Assembly (NCBI RefSeq): GCF_030445035.2
Contig: NC_080685.1
Location: 112,270,432-112,334,431 of the forward strand
DNA: 64,000 nt
Direction of reading: 5' to 3'
Origin: Dasypus novemcinctus
Taxonomy: Eukaryota; Chordata; Mammalia; Cingulata; Dasypodidae
Shown here: one piece after another, positions 32,841 to 44,501 of the stretch
Layout of the letters: each line of letters starts with the position of its first letter
Position numbering within the stretch: position 1 is the stretch's first letter
Program-made: the position numbers and the translations under genes
Notes under the pieces: model-generated
What the model was told of the DNA's origin: nothing
Seen by the model: only the letters and a program-made list of their open reading frames with translations
Database searches by the model: none

Positions 32841-35179
32841 CAGTGCACAGCGGACAGAGTGGTCAGAGCCCAGCACGAGGCCAGCTGAAAACTGCCGGAG
32901 GCACTGAGGGGTCCAGTAAGCGTTTATCAGGTAGAGTTCGGCTGTTATCCTTAGAAACGCTCCACGGGTACAATATAAGCAGCCTTAGACTTTCCAGGGA
33001 GAAGCGGACTCCAGGTGTTAAATGTCATCTTTGTGGCTACATACGTAAGGTGAAAGAAGTAATATTGGTCACTTCCCAAACCTGCCCGCTTTAAGGGATG
33101 TCTGCTGCCCCACCTCGCCTGAGGCCATCCCAGCCTTGACTGATTACCGGTGCCTCTATTTCTACAGTCTTAAGACTTATCTGCATCATTCAGTCACCAA
33201 TTAATCATTAATTTGTTATTAGTATTTAGATAACTCAATGTATGTTCTTACAAAACTTAAATTTTTAGGTACTTATGTGTCCTTTTCCTAAATTGGTGCC
33301 AAATTTTTAAAAAACAGGAACCATGATCGTGTCCTTCTACGTGTAGTGCTCCTCGGTGTCTCTATTGTGCTCTGTGACCAGGTTTTCTCCCGAATGCTCA
33401 CCTGGGATGAGGCTGAGGCTTTCTCTTGGTGTAGGGTAAAGAGCCAAGGGCCTGGGGGAAGCTGGAGGAAGCATTTGCTCGTGCTCCTTCATGCTTCAGT
33501 TTGACTAAGGTTTTTGGAATATGAGTTGTTTCTTCCTTCACTTCCAAATTGAGTGTTAAATGAAACCCCTAAACGGCCCGATTACTGGTCAGATGGAATA
33601 ATTAATTCTACGTGAGAGTGGAATTCCCTTTAGGCTCCCAGCAGATGCCTCGTGATGATACTGTAGCTTAAATCCCCGGGTCTAGTGTGAAGAGAATTTC
33701 AGGGGAGGAGCACGATGCGCCTTCCTCTTGCTGATTATGAAACGCCCCAGCCAGAGACCTTTACCTCAGGTGCGTCCTCTGCACGGGGGGCTTTGGTCAG
33801 AATCCACTGAACTGTCGACAAACGGGGTCTCAGGAGGAACAGGATGGAAGAGAGTGGAACGGCGATCATCACCTGAAAGAATTTGCCTGATGGACGGGTC
33901 ATTTTCCAAAGCGAATGACACTATCTTTACCTGCGCACTACAGGGCCGGATTGACGGTGATCCCCTCTGGAGCATTCACCTTTGGACCTCACCCATCGAC
34001 GCCAGCGTGTGACGACCGAAGGGCCACCGTGTCCCTCCAGCTGGGTCAGGGGCAGTGGGCTCCTGCCTCGTGTGTCTGTGAAGCGCCAACTCACACTGGA
34101 ACTTCTGTTTTGTGACTGTCACTTTAGGTGACCCGGGGGGCGGGCTTCTCCACGGGGACAAAGCCCCCTGTCTCGGGACCTTCCACTGCTGTGAGTGAAG
34201 GTAAATGAGCCTCGACTCCTCAGATCGTCCGTCTGCACAAGCGCCCCTTGCGCTCCGCTTCTCAATGCTCTGTGAGCACTTTGAAGGTAGAGAATAAAAA
34301 TCTGTTTGATTATAAATCTGTGGTAAGAATCGAGGTGATGCGTGCTGTCTCCTTTATCTTGTCTCAGCAGTCATTTATTCAGGAAATATTAATTGGGAGT
34401 AACAATGTGCAGACACTGTTAGAGAGCAACTTAAGCATGGAGCAAAACAGAAAGTCTCAGAAATAGTGCTAGTGTTTGTGCTTTTAATTTGGTGAGATTC
34501 ACACAAATAAATGTTTAATTCATTGATTTTTTTGTATGCCTTTCTGCCTCAGATCGAGCTCCAGGTTTGGGGACCAGGCCCATTTCATCTCCTTGCCCGC
34601 TGCTTGGAGGAGTGGGTGCTGAGAGGTTGGCTGACGTGGCTATTCTCATGCTGTTTTAACGTCAGCTTCAGTTTAGGATTAGCAGATGCTAGCCAGGAAC
34701 AGCTGCCAGTCACCACGGGAGCCCCGCCTTCCCAAAGACAGCCGCTGCCCTGCCGCAGGGGAGGGGAGAAACAGACCTCTCATGTTACATTCTGGAATCC
34801 CAATACATGTATCATGGGAATTCTGCAAAGGATGCTTTATTCAAATGTACCAAAGTGAGGTGTTGCCTCAAAGCCCATGTTTTGTCAGGGGCATAATCGC
34901 AAGGTTGCTGACTGGAGGATTTCCTTCAAATGTGATACGCCTGCACTGCCTTGAAAAGAGCCAGCCGGGGTGCAGTGCCCTCTGCAGGTGGTGTGGGCAC
35001 CGGCAGGCCTGGGGTGAGGGCAGGCCAAGGACACCTCTGAGATTCTCAGACCACTGCCTAGCATTTAACTAAACGATAATCTAAAAAAATCAGCAGAGCT
35101 GGGGACTCAGCTCTTTCCACGGGGAGCCTGGGGACCCACTAAGAGGCTGCCCATCAGTCGTGGCAGCCCAGCTTTGTAC
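32841..35179. other. Unassigned sequence
   Basis: This is a long, comparatively repeat-poor stretch. Overlapping frames at 33728-34161 and 34511-35072 have no recognised domain and no convincing splice framing. No promoter or RNA gene was noticed. Confidence 0.4.
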
Positions 35180-35425
35180 CGACAGGGGGGCATAGTGAAA
35201 AGCACCTTGGCTCAGCAGATCTGGGCTTGAATCCTTGCACTTTGCCTTGCCGGCTCTGTGCCTTTGATCCAGTTATTAACAGCTCTGAGCCTCTGCTTTT
35301 TCATCTAAAAATGGGAGTGATAGTACAGATCTGTTCTGAGGATTATGTGAGTTTAGGTATGCAAAACACCACTAAACGATTCTTGGCACGTAGTAGGGGC
35401 CCCAAAATGGCTGCTAATGTCCTTG
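35180..35425 (+). repeat. MIR SINE, nearly full length
   Basis: It has a head 'gcatagtgaaaagcaccttg', a B-box relic 'gggcttgaatccttgcac', a core 'gctctgagcctctgcttttt' with 'catctaaaaatgggag', and a 3' part 'ggcacgtagtaggg'. Confidence 0.85.
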
Positions 35426-35496
35426 TGGAGATGTGGGAGATTTAAATAAATTAGAAAATTTAAATTCTGACTTTCTGTTAGCCATAATCTTTTTAA

Positions 35497-35911
35497 TTTT
35501 TTAAAAAGATTTTTTTCTTTCTTTCTTTCTCTCCCCCCCCACCCCCCCTCCGGTTGTCTGTTCTCTGTGTCCATTTGCTGCATCTTCTTTGTCCACTTCT
35601 GATGTTGTCAGCGGCACAGGAATCTGCTTTTCTCTTTGTTCCATCATCTTGTTGTGTCAGCTCTCCGTGTGTGCGGCGCCATTCCTGGGCAGGCTGCACT
35701 TTCTTTCTCACTGGGTGGCTCTCCTTAAGGGGCGCACTCCTTGCGCGTGGGGCTCCCCTATGCGGGGACACCCCTGCGTGGCAGGGCACTCCTTGCGCGC
35801 ATCAGCACTGTGTGTGGGCCAGCTGCACACGGGTCAGGGAGGTCCGGGGTTTGAACCGTGGACCTTCCATGTGGTAGATGGACGCCCTAACCACTGGGCC
35901 AAGTCCGCTGC
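35497..35911 (-). repeat. DAS-type SINE
   Basis: The complement of the DAS SINE has a (ttttc)n and C-rich tail at the left, GC-rich body blocks such as 'attcctgggcaggctgcact', and the B-box complement 'ggtttgaaccgtgg' near 35850. Frames of 98-121 residues are SINE-derived. Flanking duplications are not clear. Confidence 0.93.
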
Positions 35912-36844
35912 CAGCTGTAGTCTTAATAGACAAATTACATCGTGGGTTTCATGAAATGGAATAAAACAATTTCAAAATAACATTTCAGTTCTTACCCTTT
36001 TAGAAACCACTTCACATCCTTGGGGCTGAGTTTCTTCTGAGGACAATCACAGAATACGTGATTACCCTCCTGTTAAGGTTCTACCGACAAGATGGCACAG
36101 TACAAGCCTAATACAGGCAGTCCCAGCTTCTTCAAAACGTGCGTTTCGCCTAGTCACTTATTCAGTAGTGCCTGGATATACATATCACTGCCTGCCGCCT
36201 TACTTTCCTGGGACGTGAGCTTCAGCCTCTAATTTATCGGTTTCCTGGCTGCCAGCGTTTCATCTTACCATTATAAGGTCGCCATCTAGTGGTGGCGGTG
36301 GTAAAGAGCAAGGATGTAAGCCTTTTTCCCTCAGGTTCTTTGCTTACTAGTCTTAGGAAAAGCAGGACGGTGTGAATAAACGCCGAAGATGGGATGAACC
36401 TCGCAAAGCTAATTCAGGATTTGGATTTTGAGCTTTGTCTTTAAATTAAAAACGTACTGCTGAATAATAATTGGGTGACTTTTTTAGGTTGGCGGCATGT
36501 CACTCTCTGACAAGAAGAAAGCAGGTTTGATATTCTTGGGCCAAGAAAGCAATAGTTTGGGTCGGAGTGGAGGGTCACGTTACGCAGCTGGGAGGGGTGA
36601 GTGGCATAACTGGGGGAGGCCTGAAAGAGTGGGCTGAAGGGTTTAGTGTGGTGTGACTGTCGGTTTCCTAACTCCAAAGGGGCTGATGACCGAGTCAGCA
36701 GCGCGAGGCTGTGGGTCCCCGATCACACTCTCAAGGGCAGTGTGAATCTGCACCCTTTCCCGATGGGTTTAGAAAACACACACACCTCTTTCTTAATGGT
36801 GCTCAGAGAGTTCTTCTCACCCCTCCCATTTAAGGCTGTGCGCT
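35912..36844. other. Unassigned sequence containing a candidate CTCF motif
   Basis: No gene is seen. The CTCF-like motif at 36279-36298 is listed separately. Confidence 0.4.
36279..36298 (-). promoter_or_regulatory. Candidate CTCF-binding motif
   Basis: tcgccatctagtggtggcgg fits the complement of the CTCF core (CGCC-N-N-CT-R-GTGG). CTCF anchors chromatin loops and insulators. This is a motif match by eye in otherwise unannotated sequence, and occupancy is unknown. Confidence 0.4.
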
Positions 36845-37010
36845 CTGGGGGGTAAGCGTTTGGGTTTTGGAATCGGATGGGCCACCTGGTATCCTTGAGG
36901 AAGCTATTAATTTCCTTTTTTTCACCTGTTAAATTGCAGGAGGGTGCATGGTGCAGACAGAGATAATGATAACTGCCCCGTAAGTTGATGTGAGGATTAA
37001 GTGCTGTACT
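36845..37010 (+). repeat. MIR fragment
   Basis: 'ggaatcggatgggccacctg', 'ttcacctgttaaattgcagg' and 'gagataatgataactgcccc' with 'gtgaggattaagtgctgta' are in MIR order. Confidence 0.65.
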
Positions 37011-37947
37011 TATGTGTAATAAATGGCATTATTAATGTCTTTCTTTTCCTTCGTGGAGCACCTAATTCCCCCCCCCCCTTTGAGGGGCTTATTTCTATTG
37101 CATTATCTTTGGTTCAATGCAGGATGTTGAACACAACCTTTCCTATTATCTCAAAGCTTCAGCAAACCAAAAACAACAGGTGTGACACTACAAACGCAGT
37201 GATTGTGAAACCGGAGGTGCCTTTGGCCCATCAGCCCCCTAGCAGGTGCACGAGAAAAGTCCTGCGTGGGTGAGGTGGCCAGTGGTGAGGCCTGCCTTGG
37301 AGAGAGATGGCAGCGTGCCATGCTCCACCCCCTGCCCCGTCACCTTCAGCCAAAGAAAAGGAGCCTCTTGAAGAAAACTCACCAGGTGAGCTCGACAGGG
37401 GCTCTCTAAGGCTTGAGACACCTGGAATGGAATTTGCCCAAGAAGACTTCCCGCCAGGGCGAGGCCTCTGTGTGTCAGCAAGTGACTGAGGACACTGTTG
37501 GATGCGGAAGCTGGATTGGGGGTGGGGAGGGAGGAGCTTGTGAGCAGCCAGCAGGAGGACTCACCACACGGGGGGCTGTGGTCCGAGCCCCCAGAAAGAG
37601 GGCTCTAGAAGAATCCGTAAAAACACCCTGCCCAGGGGGTGTATTCCATTCCTTTCCTCTCCTCCAGCTCCTTGAGCGTCTCTGGAGAGGTCCCACACTT
37701 CAGGGCGACGCTGAGTGAGAAAGAAAGAAGTCCAACTCTGGAGGGCAGCCCACGTTGCAGGAGGAGAGAAACTTGAAGCTGAATGAGTGTTTGGAGTTTC
37801 GCTATTAGACCAGACTGAACATTTTAGTACCTGAACGTAGCCAGAGGACCTAGGATTACTGGAGAGGAATTGAAAATGCTCTGCTACTGGCCCAAGAGTT
37901 CATCTGCGGGATGGGCTGGGGGTGGGTTGAGGAACGAATAGAGGAGG
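37011..37947. other. Unassigned sequence
   Basis: A C-run lies at 37069-37078. Opposed frames at 37239-37718 overlap on both strands and show no family signature. No gene is supported. Confidence 0.4.
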
Positions 37948-37955
37948 GTTTAAGT

Positions 37956-38145
37956 CGGGGGTTCTTACCCAGGGGCCCATGAGCTTGAATTACAATTCAA
38001 AAAAACATTCTTGTGGGGACGTGTTGGTGCAGGTGTGACCTATTTATTAAATAACAGACAGTATAGTGTGGACTTAGTAAGGGGTCCGTGGTTTTCACCT
38101 GACTGGCAAAGGGGTCCATGGCACAAAACAGGTTGAGAACCCTTG
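37956..38145. mobile_element. Short hAT-like DNA element with 8-bp target duplication, copy 1
   Basis: The ends are inverted: the left terminus reads cgggggttcttaccc and the complement of the right terminus reads caagggttctcaacc. The octamer gtttaagt flanks it exactly at 37948-37955 and 38146-38153, the duplication length typical of hAT transposons. At 190 bp with no coding capacity, it is a non-autonomous element. A second copy is at 49589-49775. Confidence 0.85.
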
Positions 38146-38394
38146 GTTTAAGTGGAGCTGCACTTACAGCGTCAGGCTCATTTCCTAAGCTGGTTAGCAG
38201 ATGGAGGCAGCCCATCATCACTGGCTCTGCTCTAAGTTTAGGAGCCGGCTTTCACGCTGGGAGGACCGTGCTGAACACGGCTCTATAATAATACGATAAA
38301 TCTTCATGCCTCAGGAGTTGTTACACGTAATCCTGCCTGAAATTCAAAGACCGAGCAGACTTGCTTACTCCTCTGATATTTCCTGTGGCCCTGC

Positions 38395-38630
38395 ACCGTA
38401 ATAAGGCAGTTACTGCCACAGAACAGCTTTGGAGCTGCGTAGACCTCAGCTCACTCCCATCCCCAGTGCTTGCTCTCTGCACACATGGCTGTGACAATTC
38501 CTGTCTGAGCCTCAGTTTCTTCACCTGAGCAATGGGTGTTTTCCCTGGGGCCCCTTAAAGAGTTGTGAGGATTCAGTGAAGTGATGGATGTAAAAGTCCT
38601 AAAATAGTGCTGACACTGATCCAGGACCTG
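38395..38630 (+). repeat. MIR SINE
   Basis: A diverged head is followed by 'gtctgagcctcagtttcttc', 'acctgagcaatgggtg', 'agagttgtgaggattcagtg' and 'gtcctaaaatagtgctgac' in MIR sense order. Confidence 0.75.
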
Positions 38631-39539
38631 CCCCAGCCCAGTCCCTAGATATGGCTGCTGTTGCTCTGTGCAGAGCACAGTTAAACCTTGCGGGCAACAG
38701 AGCAATGCATGGTGTCTGTTTTCAAAGAGCTTATATTCTGGTGAGGGGGTAGATTAAATGTGTGCTTATGTAACTCATACTATCAGTTTTTGTTGAGGGC
38801 TATATGTTTACTGAGGCTTTTATTGATTTCTTTGTAGACAGGATGGAGATTTGGGTTGGATGTCAATATTCTTAGGTGAATTGGTAGTGGAATTAAAAGC
38901 CAAATCCAGAGAATCTTTAATTAATGGGTATGATATGAGAGACATAATTAGGGCAAAACCTGAGAACTCCCTTTAGGTTGTGTGGACAACACGCCAGCTG
39001 GGATTTGGGACACCCCTTCCTCCAGTGAGACAGGCTGTAGTTCAGTTAGCTGCCCAGGGGAAAATGACCTTCTCCCCTGGGCAGATGGGACTGCAACATC
39101 GTCCCGCAGACCCCGAGGTCTCCAAGTTGGCAGCTTGCCTTCCAGGAAGCTCCTAAGAACGGCTGGCCCCCACCCAAATCCAGACACAGGTACCCAACCA
39201 ATCCCCCAAGGAGGCTAAAAGAAGGGAGAGCGGCCGGGGGCAAGGCCCCTCTCTGGACTAGGAGTCCCCGTGGTGAGTCCAGCTGCAATGCTTCAGTCCA
39301 TCCACCTCTCGCAAGGACAATGGGCAAAGGAAGAGCTCTTCCTTCCCTCTTCCTGCTGACCCCCAGTGTTGACATCTCTCCTTTTTCCAGTAAAGCCTAC
39401 TCCTTCCCCAATCTCCGTTGTGCTGAGGGACTCACCCCCCGCCTCGGTACAGGCCTGCATCTGACAGTGGGACGCGTTTAACCTGGACGGAGATTTCCTG
39501 CGGTCGCCTGGGCTTTGTTCTTAACAGCCTTCTGCCAAA
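38631..39539. other. Unassigned sequence
   Basis: No gene is supported. Frames at 38948-39375 occur on both strands of a GC-rich patch. Confidence 0.4.
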
Positions 39540-40335
39540 GGAGTGGACCTGGCTGAAGACTCAGGAGGCAGGTTGGTCAGATCTGCGGGGGATGCGAAGC
39601 TGGGGGTGGGGGGGAGGGGGTGGGGAATGCCGGCGTGGCAGAATCAAAATACTGAAAGATTTCAACGAGCTGGAATGTTGGATCCATGCACTAGAGATGG
39701 AATACAACAAGGCCAAATGTTAATTTATGCAGGTTAAAACAGCATGAAGAAGAAAAGGAGAGAACGCCTCTTTACCGAGATTCATGTAAGAAACGCCTGG
39801 AGCTTTAGAAGACCCAAACTCAGTAAGAGTCGATAGTAACACGTTACTGAGGTTAATAACGAGGCCAATTCAACTTCAAGAGACAGGAAGAACAGAGGGA
39901 GAGTTAGTTCCCCCAGGTCCTCACCGGCCGGCCAAGGTCAGGAACATCATGCACAGTTCTGGGAGCCACATTTGACAGGGTCTGCGGAGCCCGATGAACA
40001 TTCAGGGGAGGGTCAGAAGGATTCTGCAGAGAAAGGTTGAAAGAACTGGGCAAATTCAGCTTGGAGAAGGCAAGAATTCATTAAAGCAGAATAACTCACC
40101 TAAAAATCGTGAAGGGCTGTTATCCACTCACTCAATACAATATCCATTGCCACGCTGACAAAGAAAAAGATTCAGTCAACATGGTTTCATGGAGCAGAAC
40201 GGCACAAACTGGTCAAAGTCACAGGGAAATAATCACCAGAGCCAAAAGAAAACCCCACAACAAAACAAAACCCCAAACACAAAACCAATTTCAGATTTTT
40301 TTCCTAAAAAATGTAACGGGCTGCTTCACAGAGTA
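39540..40335 (+). repeat. CR1/L3-type LINE fragment
   Basis: Order and wording match CR1-clade LINE 3' regions: 'gggggatgcgaagctggggg', 'tggcagaatcaaaatact', 'aaggccaaatgttaattta', 'acagttctgggagccacatt', 'gaaagaactgggcaaattca', 'gcttggagaaggcaagaa', 'gtgaagggctgttatcc' and 'aacgggctgcttcacagag'. This is an old element, inactive in placentals. Open frames in it are remnants. Which CR1-clade family (L3 or relative) is not certain. Confidence 0.7.
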
Positions 40336-41024
40336 GCGCCCTTCCCTCCTGCTGTGGGTTTGTGAGCCGCATAGAGGAGAGTCCTGGGGTGGCCGCGCTA
40401 TGCCATGGGCTTGTGTGGCAGAGCCCGCTAATCGCCTACCCAGTGTACGCGCTCCCCTTTGGCACAGAAACCTGATTTCGTGTGGAACGACAGTGTGCCA
40501 ACCAAAAACTACACAATCCTGGCAACTCGTGTGGTCCCAGGAAGCTCAGGCCAGCGTCGCGAGTGGCAGGACCGTGGGGGGCATCGGGGAAAGCTCTCTA
40601 AGGGAACTGGTTAGCTGAGAAGTACAGCCTCTGCCCCTCCTCTTTTCTTTTCTTCCCCACCCCCTTTCCTGCTGCCTAGAGTGTAGGCACAACGGCCGCC
40701 AGGCATCGTGGACCGGGATGTGACCTTGAGGCTAGAAGTCACGCTCCAGGATGGTGGAGCAGAAAGAGAAAGAGAACGTGGGTGTCTGAGGGTGGTGGGC
40801 CCGAGGTTCAGTGTATATTAGTGGGTGTTTACTACGTGCCACACAGGTGCTCGGTCCTCGGTGAACAAAACCAAGTAGCTGCCTTCCAAGATCTCAGACT
40901 AGCAGGGGTCAGGCTGCTGGCTGCTTTGTCCAAACTCCGGGGCTTAGGAGCTTCACAAACATTAAAAGGGGGTCCCCTGAATTTGTGCAAGGGGGAGGCT
41001 GCAAAGGGAGCTTTCATGGCAAGA
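40336..41024. other. Unassigned sequence
   Basis: Near 40820-40900, 'tgtttactacgtgccacaca' is reminiscent of an old dispersed repeat. No gene is supported. Confidence 0.4.
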
Positions 41025-41175
41025 GCAGACGTATAATCTCGATTACACAGGTGAGAACGGTGAGACTGACAGACACAATTTCCCCAGGATCACACACAGA
41101 GCGGTCAGGCTGGGGTTCAAACCCAGGTGTGTCTGACTCCAAGCCCACTTTCCTAACCACTGATCCCAGCTCGTT
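41025..41175 (-). repeat. MIR SINE 5' half
   Basis: 'acaggtgagaacggtgagac', 'aggatcacacacagagcggt' and 'caggctggggttcaaaccca' followed by 'cctaaccactga' match the MIR head in complement. Confidence 0.8.
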
Positions 41176-42674
41176 CAGGGCCAGGAGGTAGGAGAAGGGA
41201 GGGGAAGTGCCTGGAAAACAGGCAGGAGGAGAACCAGGGCAAAACAGCATTTCAGAGGGGAAGAGAGTGGAGAATCACAGGGCAGAGGAGAGGGGAAGCG
41301 GAGTTAAGAAGGTGAGGAAGGATAACGGGCAGGGGGATTTGGAGACTGACCATGAGGGACCTTCCAAAGAACAGTTTCAGCAGAGAACCTCCCTGGCTTA
41401 CTTCAGTTCTCTGAGTTTGAGTCATTTTTTTTCTCTCTCAGTAATAAGTTTACAAAATCTTTCATTTTATATGTCTATTATTGAGATTTATGTTAAAAAT
41501 AGATTCCAGCAACTGTTCAGTTGCATAATTATTCCTATGACATCAGTAGTACACCCAGTACCAATTTCTTTTGTTGTCAGTCTACCAAATGCCACTGAGA
41601 ATTGCGCACTGTGCAGTGGTGGCAGCTGTTTTGCAGACATTTAAGTATAGAACTGAGATGTTTTTCACAAACAGCTTCTCAAATTCACGTCCATGGACCT
41701 GAAAGGTGTTCGTGCACCATATGCTTCCTTTTCTTCAACTGTAGAGTAATAAATAACACTGTCAAAATCACTACAGAAAGGCATATATTCTCATCCTATC
41801 TTCCAGGGTGTGGAGTCTATGTTTCTAAAAATGCTTCCTCCTTTGATGGCTTGGGAGAAAACGACCCTTCCGATTGTCAATGAAGGCTGTAAACATCCTC
41901 AGAAACTCTTAAGTCTCTGAAAGACATTTCCTAAAAGGCCTAAGTTTGAAAGGGGACACGGAAGCAGAGGCAGAGCAAACCACGGAGAAGGCTCCCCTCC
42001 TCCGACCTGCTCGCCTCTCTGCCTGCTCTCCTGGTGTCTTCCTCCCCTCTGCATGCCCACCCCAAGGTGATTTCCACTTTCCCCACTGAGAACCAAGGCC
42101 CTTCAGCACAGTCGTGAATGCTGCAGAGTGTGTCCCGGAAGACAAAGGTCCCGGTGATTCTGGGGTCAACGAGTAGGGTGTCGGGCAGGGCTACCACCTG
42201 CCCTGGGCCCAGGAGGTGGCCAGTGAGTCACTGTGGAAGGGGATATTTGTTTTCTTCCTAAGGGTTTCCATTTTTCTCCCTTTAGTCCCTCTGGACTGTA
42301 ACTACGTAAATCGGGTTGTGTAGCCGACAGGGACAGTGAGAGAAGCTGATGACGCACCCCTGCCTCTTCCCTTCTCGGGCTGAAGTTACGAGACCGATTT
42401 GGGGGAGTCTAGGCGGAGAGAAGTCGGTCAAGCCGGAAGTTAAAAGTGCTGCTGAATTTAGAACAGAGTTTTCCATTTTAATTTTTTTTTTCTTTTCGTT
42501 GTTTCAACCAGCAGAGTTGCCAGTGACTCTCTCCTGCACTAGCAAGAAGGAATTAAAGTGGCAAAGTTCCTTGGTGGTGAGCCCGACTGGGGTGCTGGGA
42601 CCTGGGCTCTGCCTGCAGGCAGAGGAGGGGGAGCAGGTATTACAAGCCTTCTTGAAGCTGGACACTGCGTGCTG
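41176..42674. other. Unassigned sequence
   Basis: No recognisable gene is seen. The 145-residue frame at 41207-41644 joins a purine-rich stretch and an AT-rich stretch without domain evidence. Three overlapping minus-strand frames at 41899-42197 are mutually incompatible. Confidence 0.4.
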
Positions 42675-42835
42675 TTGACTTGTTACTTCATTTAATCCTG
42701 CCAGCTCTGAGATAAGTATTGACGTCTCCATTGTTAGAGAAATGAACCGAAATATTAGAAAGGCGAGATAGCGTTCTTTTGGTCACGCTGTTAGTATAAG
42801 AGTTGAAGCAGAACCTAAGTCCAGTGTTCCCCTGC
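42675..42835 (-). repeat. MIR fragment
   Basis: 'acttcatttaatcctgccag', 'ttgttagagaaatgaaccga', 'ggtcacgctgttagtataag' and 'gcagaacctaagtcc' follow MIR in complement. Confidence 0.65.
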
Positions 42836-43654
42836 CTTTTCTTTTAAACACGTGCTTCTGTGCGTCCTGATGTCACTAGAGGAGAAAGGGAGTTTGAACA
42901 GTGGGAAGGGTATTCCAGGCAACTCTGAGGCCAGAATATATTCGTCACCCGCTAAGCCGCGGAGACTTCAGACTCTTCCCCGTTGCAGCAGCAGAGAGGC
43001 TATGGGAGCTTAATCCACAGCGCTTGCAGTGCCAGCGTGGCGTCACTGTTTTCCAAGAGCGATTAGGCACAGAAACCAAATTAGCAAAGACAACAGCCAT
43101 GTAGCTGGCGAGCTCTTGGCAGCTGAAGTAGGCTATCTGCTGAAGGACAGTGCTTTGGAAATGTTGCCGACCAGTTAGCACGCCAGCCTGTGATCAAGGG
43201 AACGACTAGACCGTCCCGGAACCAGACAAGGTGTGGAAGCCAGCTGGAGATCCAGACTGGAGACCCAGCGGAACAGGGAACCCAAATCAGAGACCCGCAC
43301 TGGCCAAGAGGAGGCTGCGGGCAACGACGGAGAGGACACCGCCCCCCAGCCTCTCCTCGATGAGGCTGTCACAGGCCCCTGCGCCGAAGGCACCTGGCCA
43401 GCTCTCAGGACGCGCCCTGTGGGTCGCTTCTGCAGGCGGTTTTGATTTCTTCTCACTAAAACGTAACTTGTCTTTGGGAACACCCTCCAGCTGCTTAGGA
43501 TGAGGTCACTGAGCTGCCTTGTCCTGACGTTCACCCCTCACAGAGCCGTGCCCGGACAGGGACGACTGCTCCCGCTTAAGTTAGTCAGCTCCTGCGTGGA
43601 CACGGCGTCTTCTGCAAGGAGGCTTAAGGGCTAAGGGACTCATCTGGAAGGTGT
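42836..43654. other. Unassigned, moderately GC-rich sequence
   Basis: Frames in several registers (42901-43104, 43231-43534 on both strands) are open because of composition. No domain or splice framing is convincing. Confidence 0.4.
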
Positions 43655-43830
43655 CTTTGCACCTTTGCTCAAACCGCTCCCTTTCATCTGTAATTCCCTA
43701 GCCAATTTTATTTTCCCTTAAAAAAATCTTAGCCATCTTTTAAGACTGGCTGGTGACCCGCCTCCAAGAGTACCATCCCTTCGATTCCGTCTCATCTGGA
43801 TCTTAATTTGCCTTGAGCGTGCTTATTCTT
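43655..43830 (+). repeat. L2-like fragment
   Basis: 'ctttgctcaaaccgctccct', 'ttcatctgtaattccctag' and 'atcttaatttgccttgagcg' suggest the L2 3' half. The match is weak. Confidence 0.4.
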
Positions 43831-44284
43831 CCACACGATGAGCACCTAATTATATGCTGGCAGGGACCCTGGGCAGCCAAAGCCTATCTGTGGGAAAACG
43901 GGCTTTCAAGTTCCCTGGGGTCAAAAAACAGCAAGTGGCTCAAGGAAGGCTGGCCGTTGCTCTTCTTCCCGTTTGTGGATATGGCCTCACCGCTGCTGAC
44001 TTTGTTTCAAGAACCAGGAGAATCCAAGAATTTGTTGGCATTCCCTTCAGGGGAAGTACATTTATTTGTGGGTGTTCTGTCTGAGTGGTGACGTAAATCT
44101 CAAGCAGAAAGAAAAGAAAGGACACAGCTGGAAACTGAGTTCTCAGATCCAGGAAGACCTTCCCGGCAAGGGCCGGCAGCACAAACAGCAGCGCACACCT
44201 GGCAGGGACTTTGCGGACCGAGGGAAGTGACCCCAAGTCAGGCTTCCTGCTGCTGCCCTGGGAGCCTCTGCAGGTCGGCTCAAC
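43831..44284. other. Unassigned sequence before the rRNA fragment
   Basis: No gene or repeat is identified. Confidence 0.4.
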
Positions 44285-44501
44285 GGTTGTGGCCTGTAAA
44301 AGACACGTGGAGGGAGGAGTTGCGAGAGCACCGGCTACCCCGAGGGGAGCTTCGGAGGGATCCAGCTACTAGATGAGTCGATTAGTCTTTCGCCCCTCTA
44401 CGCAGGTCAGATGACCGATTGGCACGTCAGGACGCCACGGACCTCCAGCTGGGTTTCCTCTGGCTTCGCCCTGCCCAGGCATAGTTCAGCATCTTCCCGG
44501 T
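44285..44501 (-). pseudogene. 28S rRNA fragment (retrotransposed), antisense to the plus strand
   Basis: The complement reproduces a conserved part of large-subunit rRNA domain II. Diagnostic plus-strand blocks are 'ccagctactagatg', 'tcgattagtctttcgcccct', 'gaccgattggcacgtcagga' and 'tctggcttcgccctgcccag' with 'gcatagttcagcatcttccc'. I know these as the complement of mammalian 28S. The piece is about 215 bp, with substitutions and small gaps that increase toward the left. It is not part of an rDNA unit because no neighbouring rRNA is present. It abuts an LTR-derived polyadenylated segment at 44502. Confidence 0.9.

Noticed and set aside
44285-44501. Functional rRNA gene
   Set aside because: It is only about 215 bp, diverged, antisense and isolated, with an attached polyadenylated LTR end. 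It is a retrotransposed fragment.
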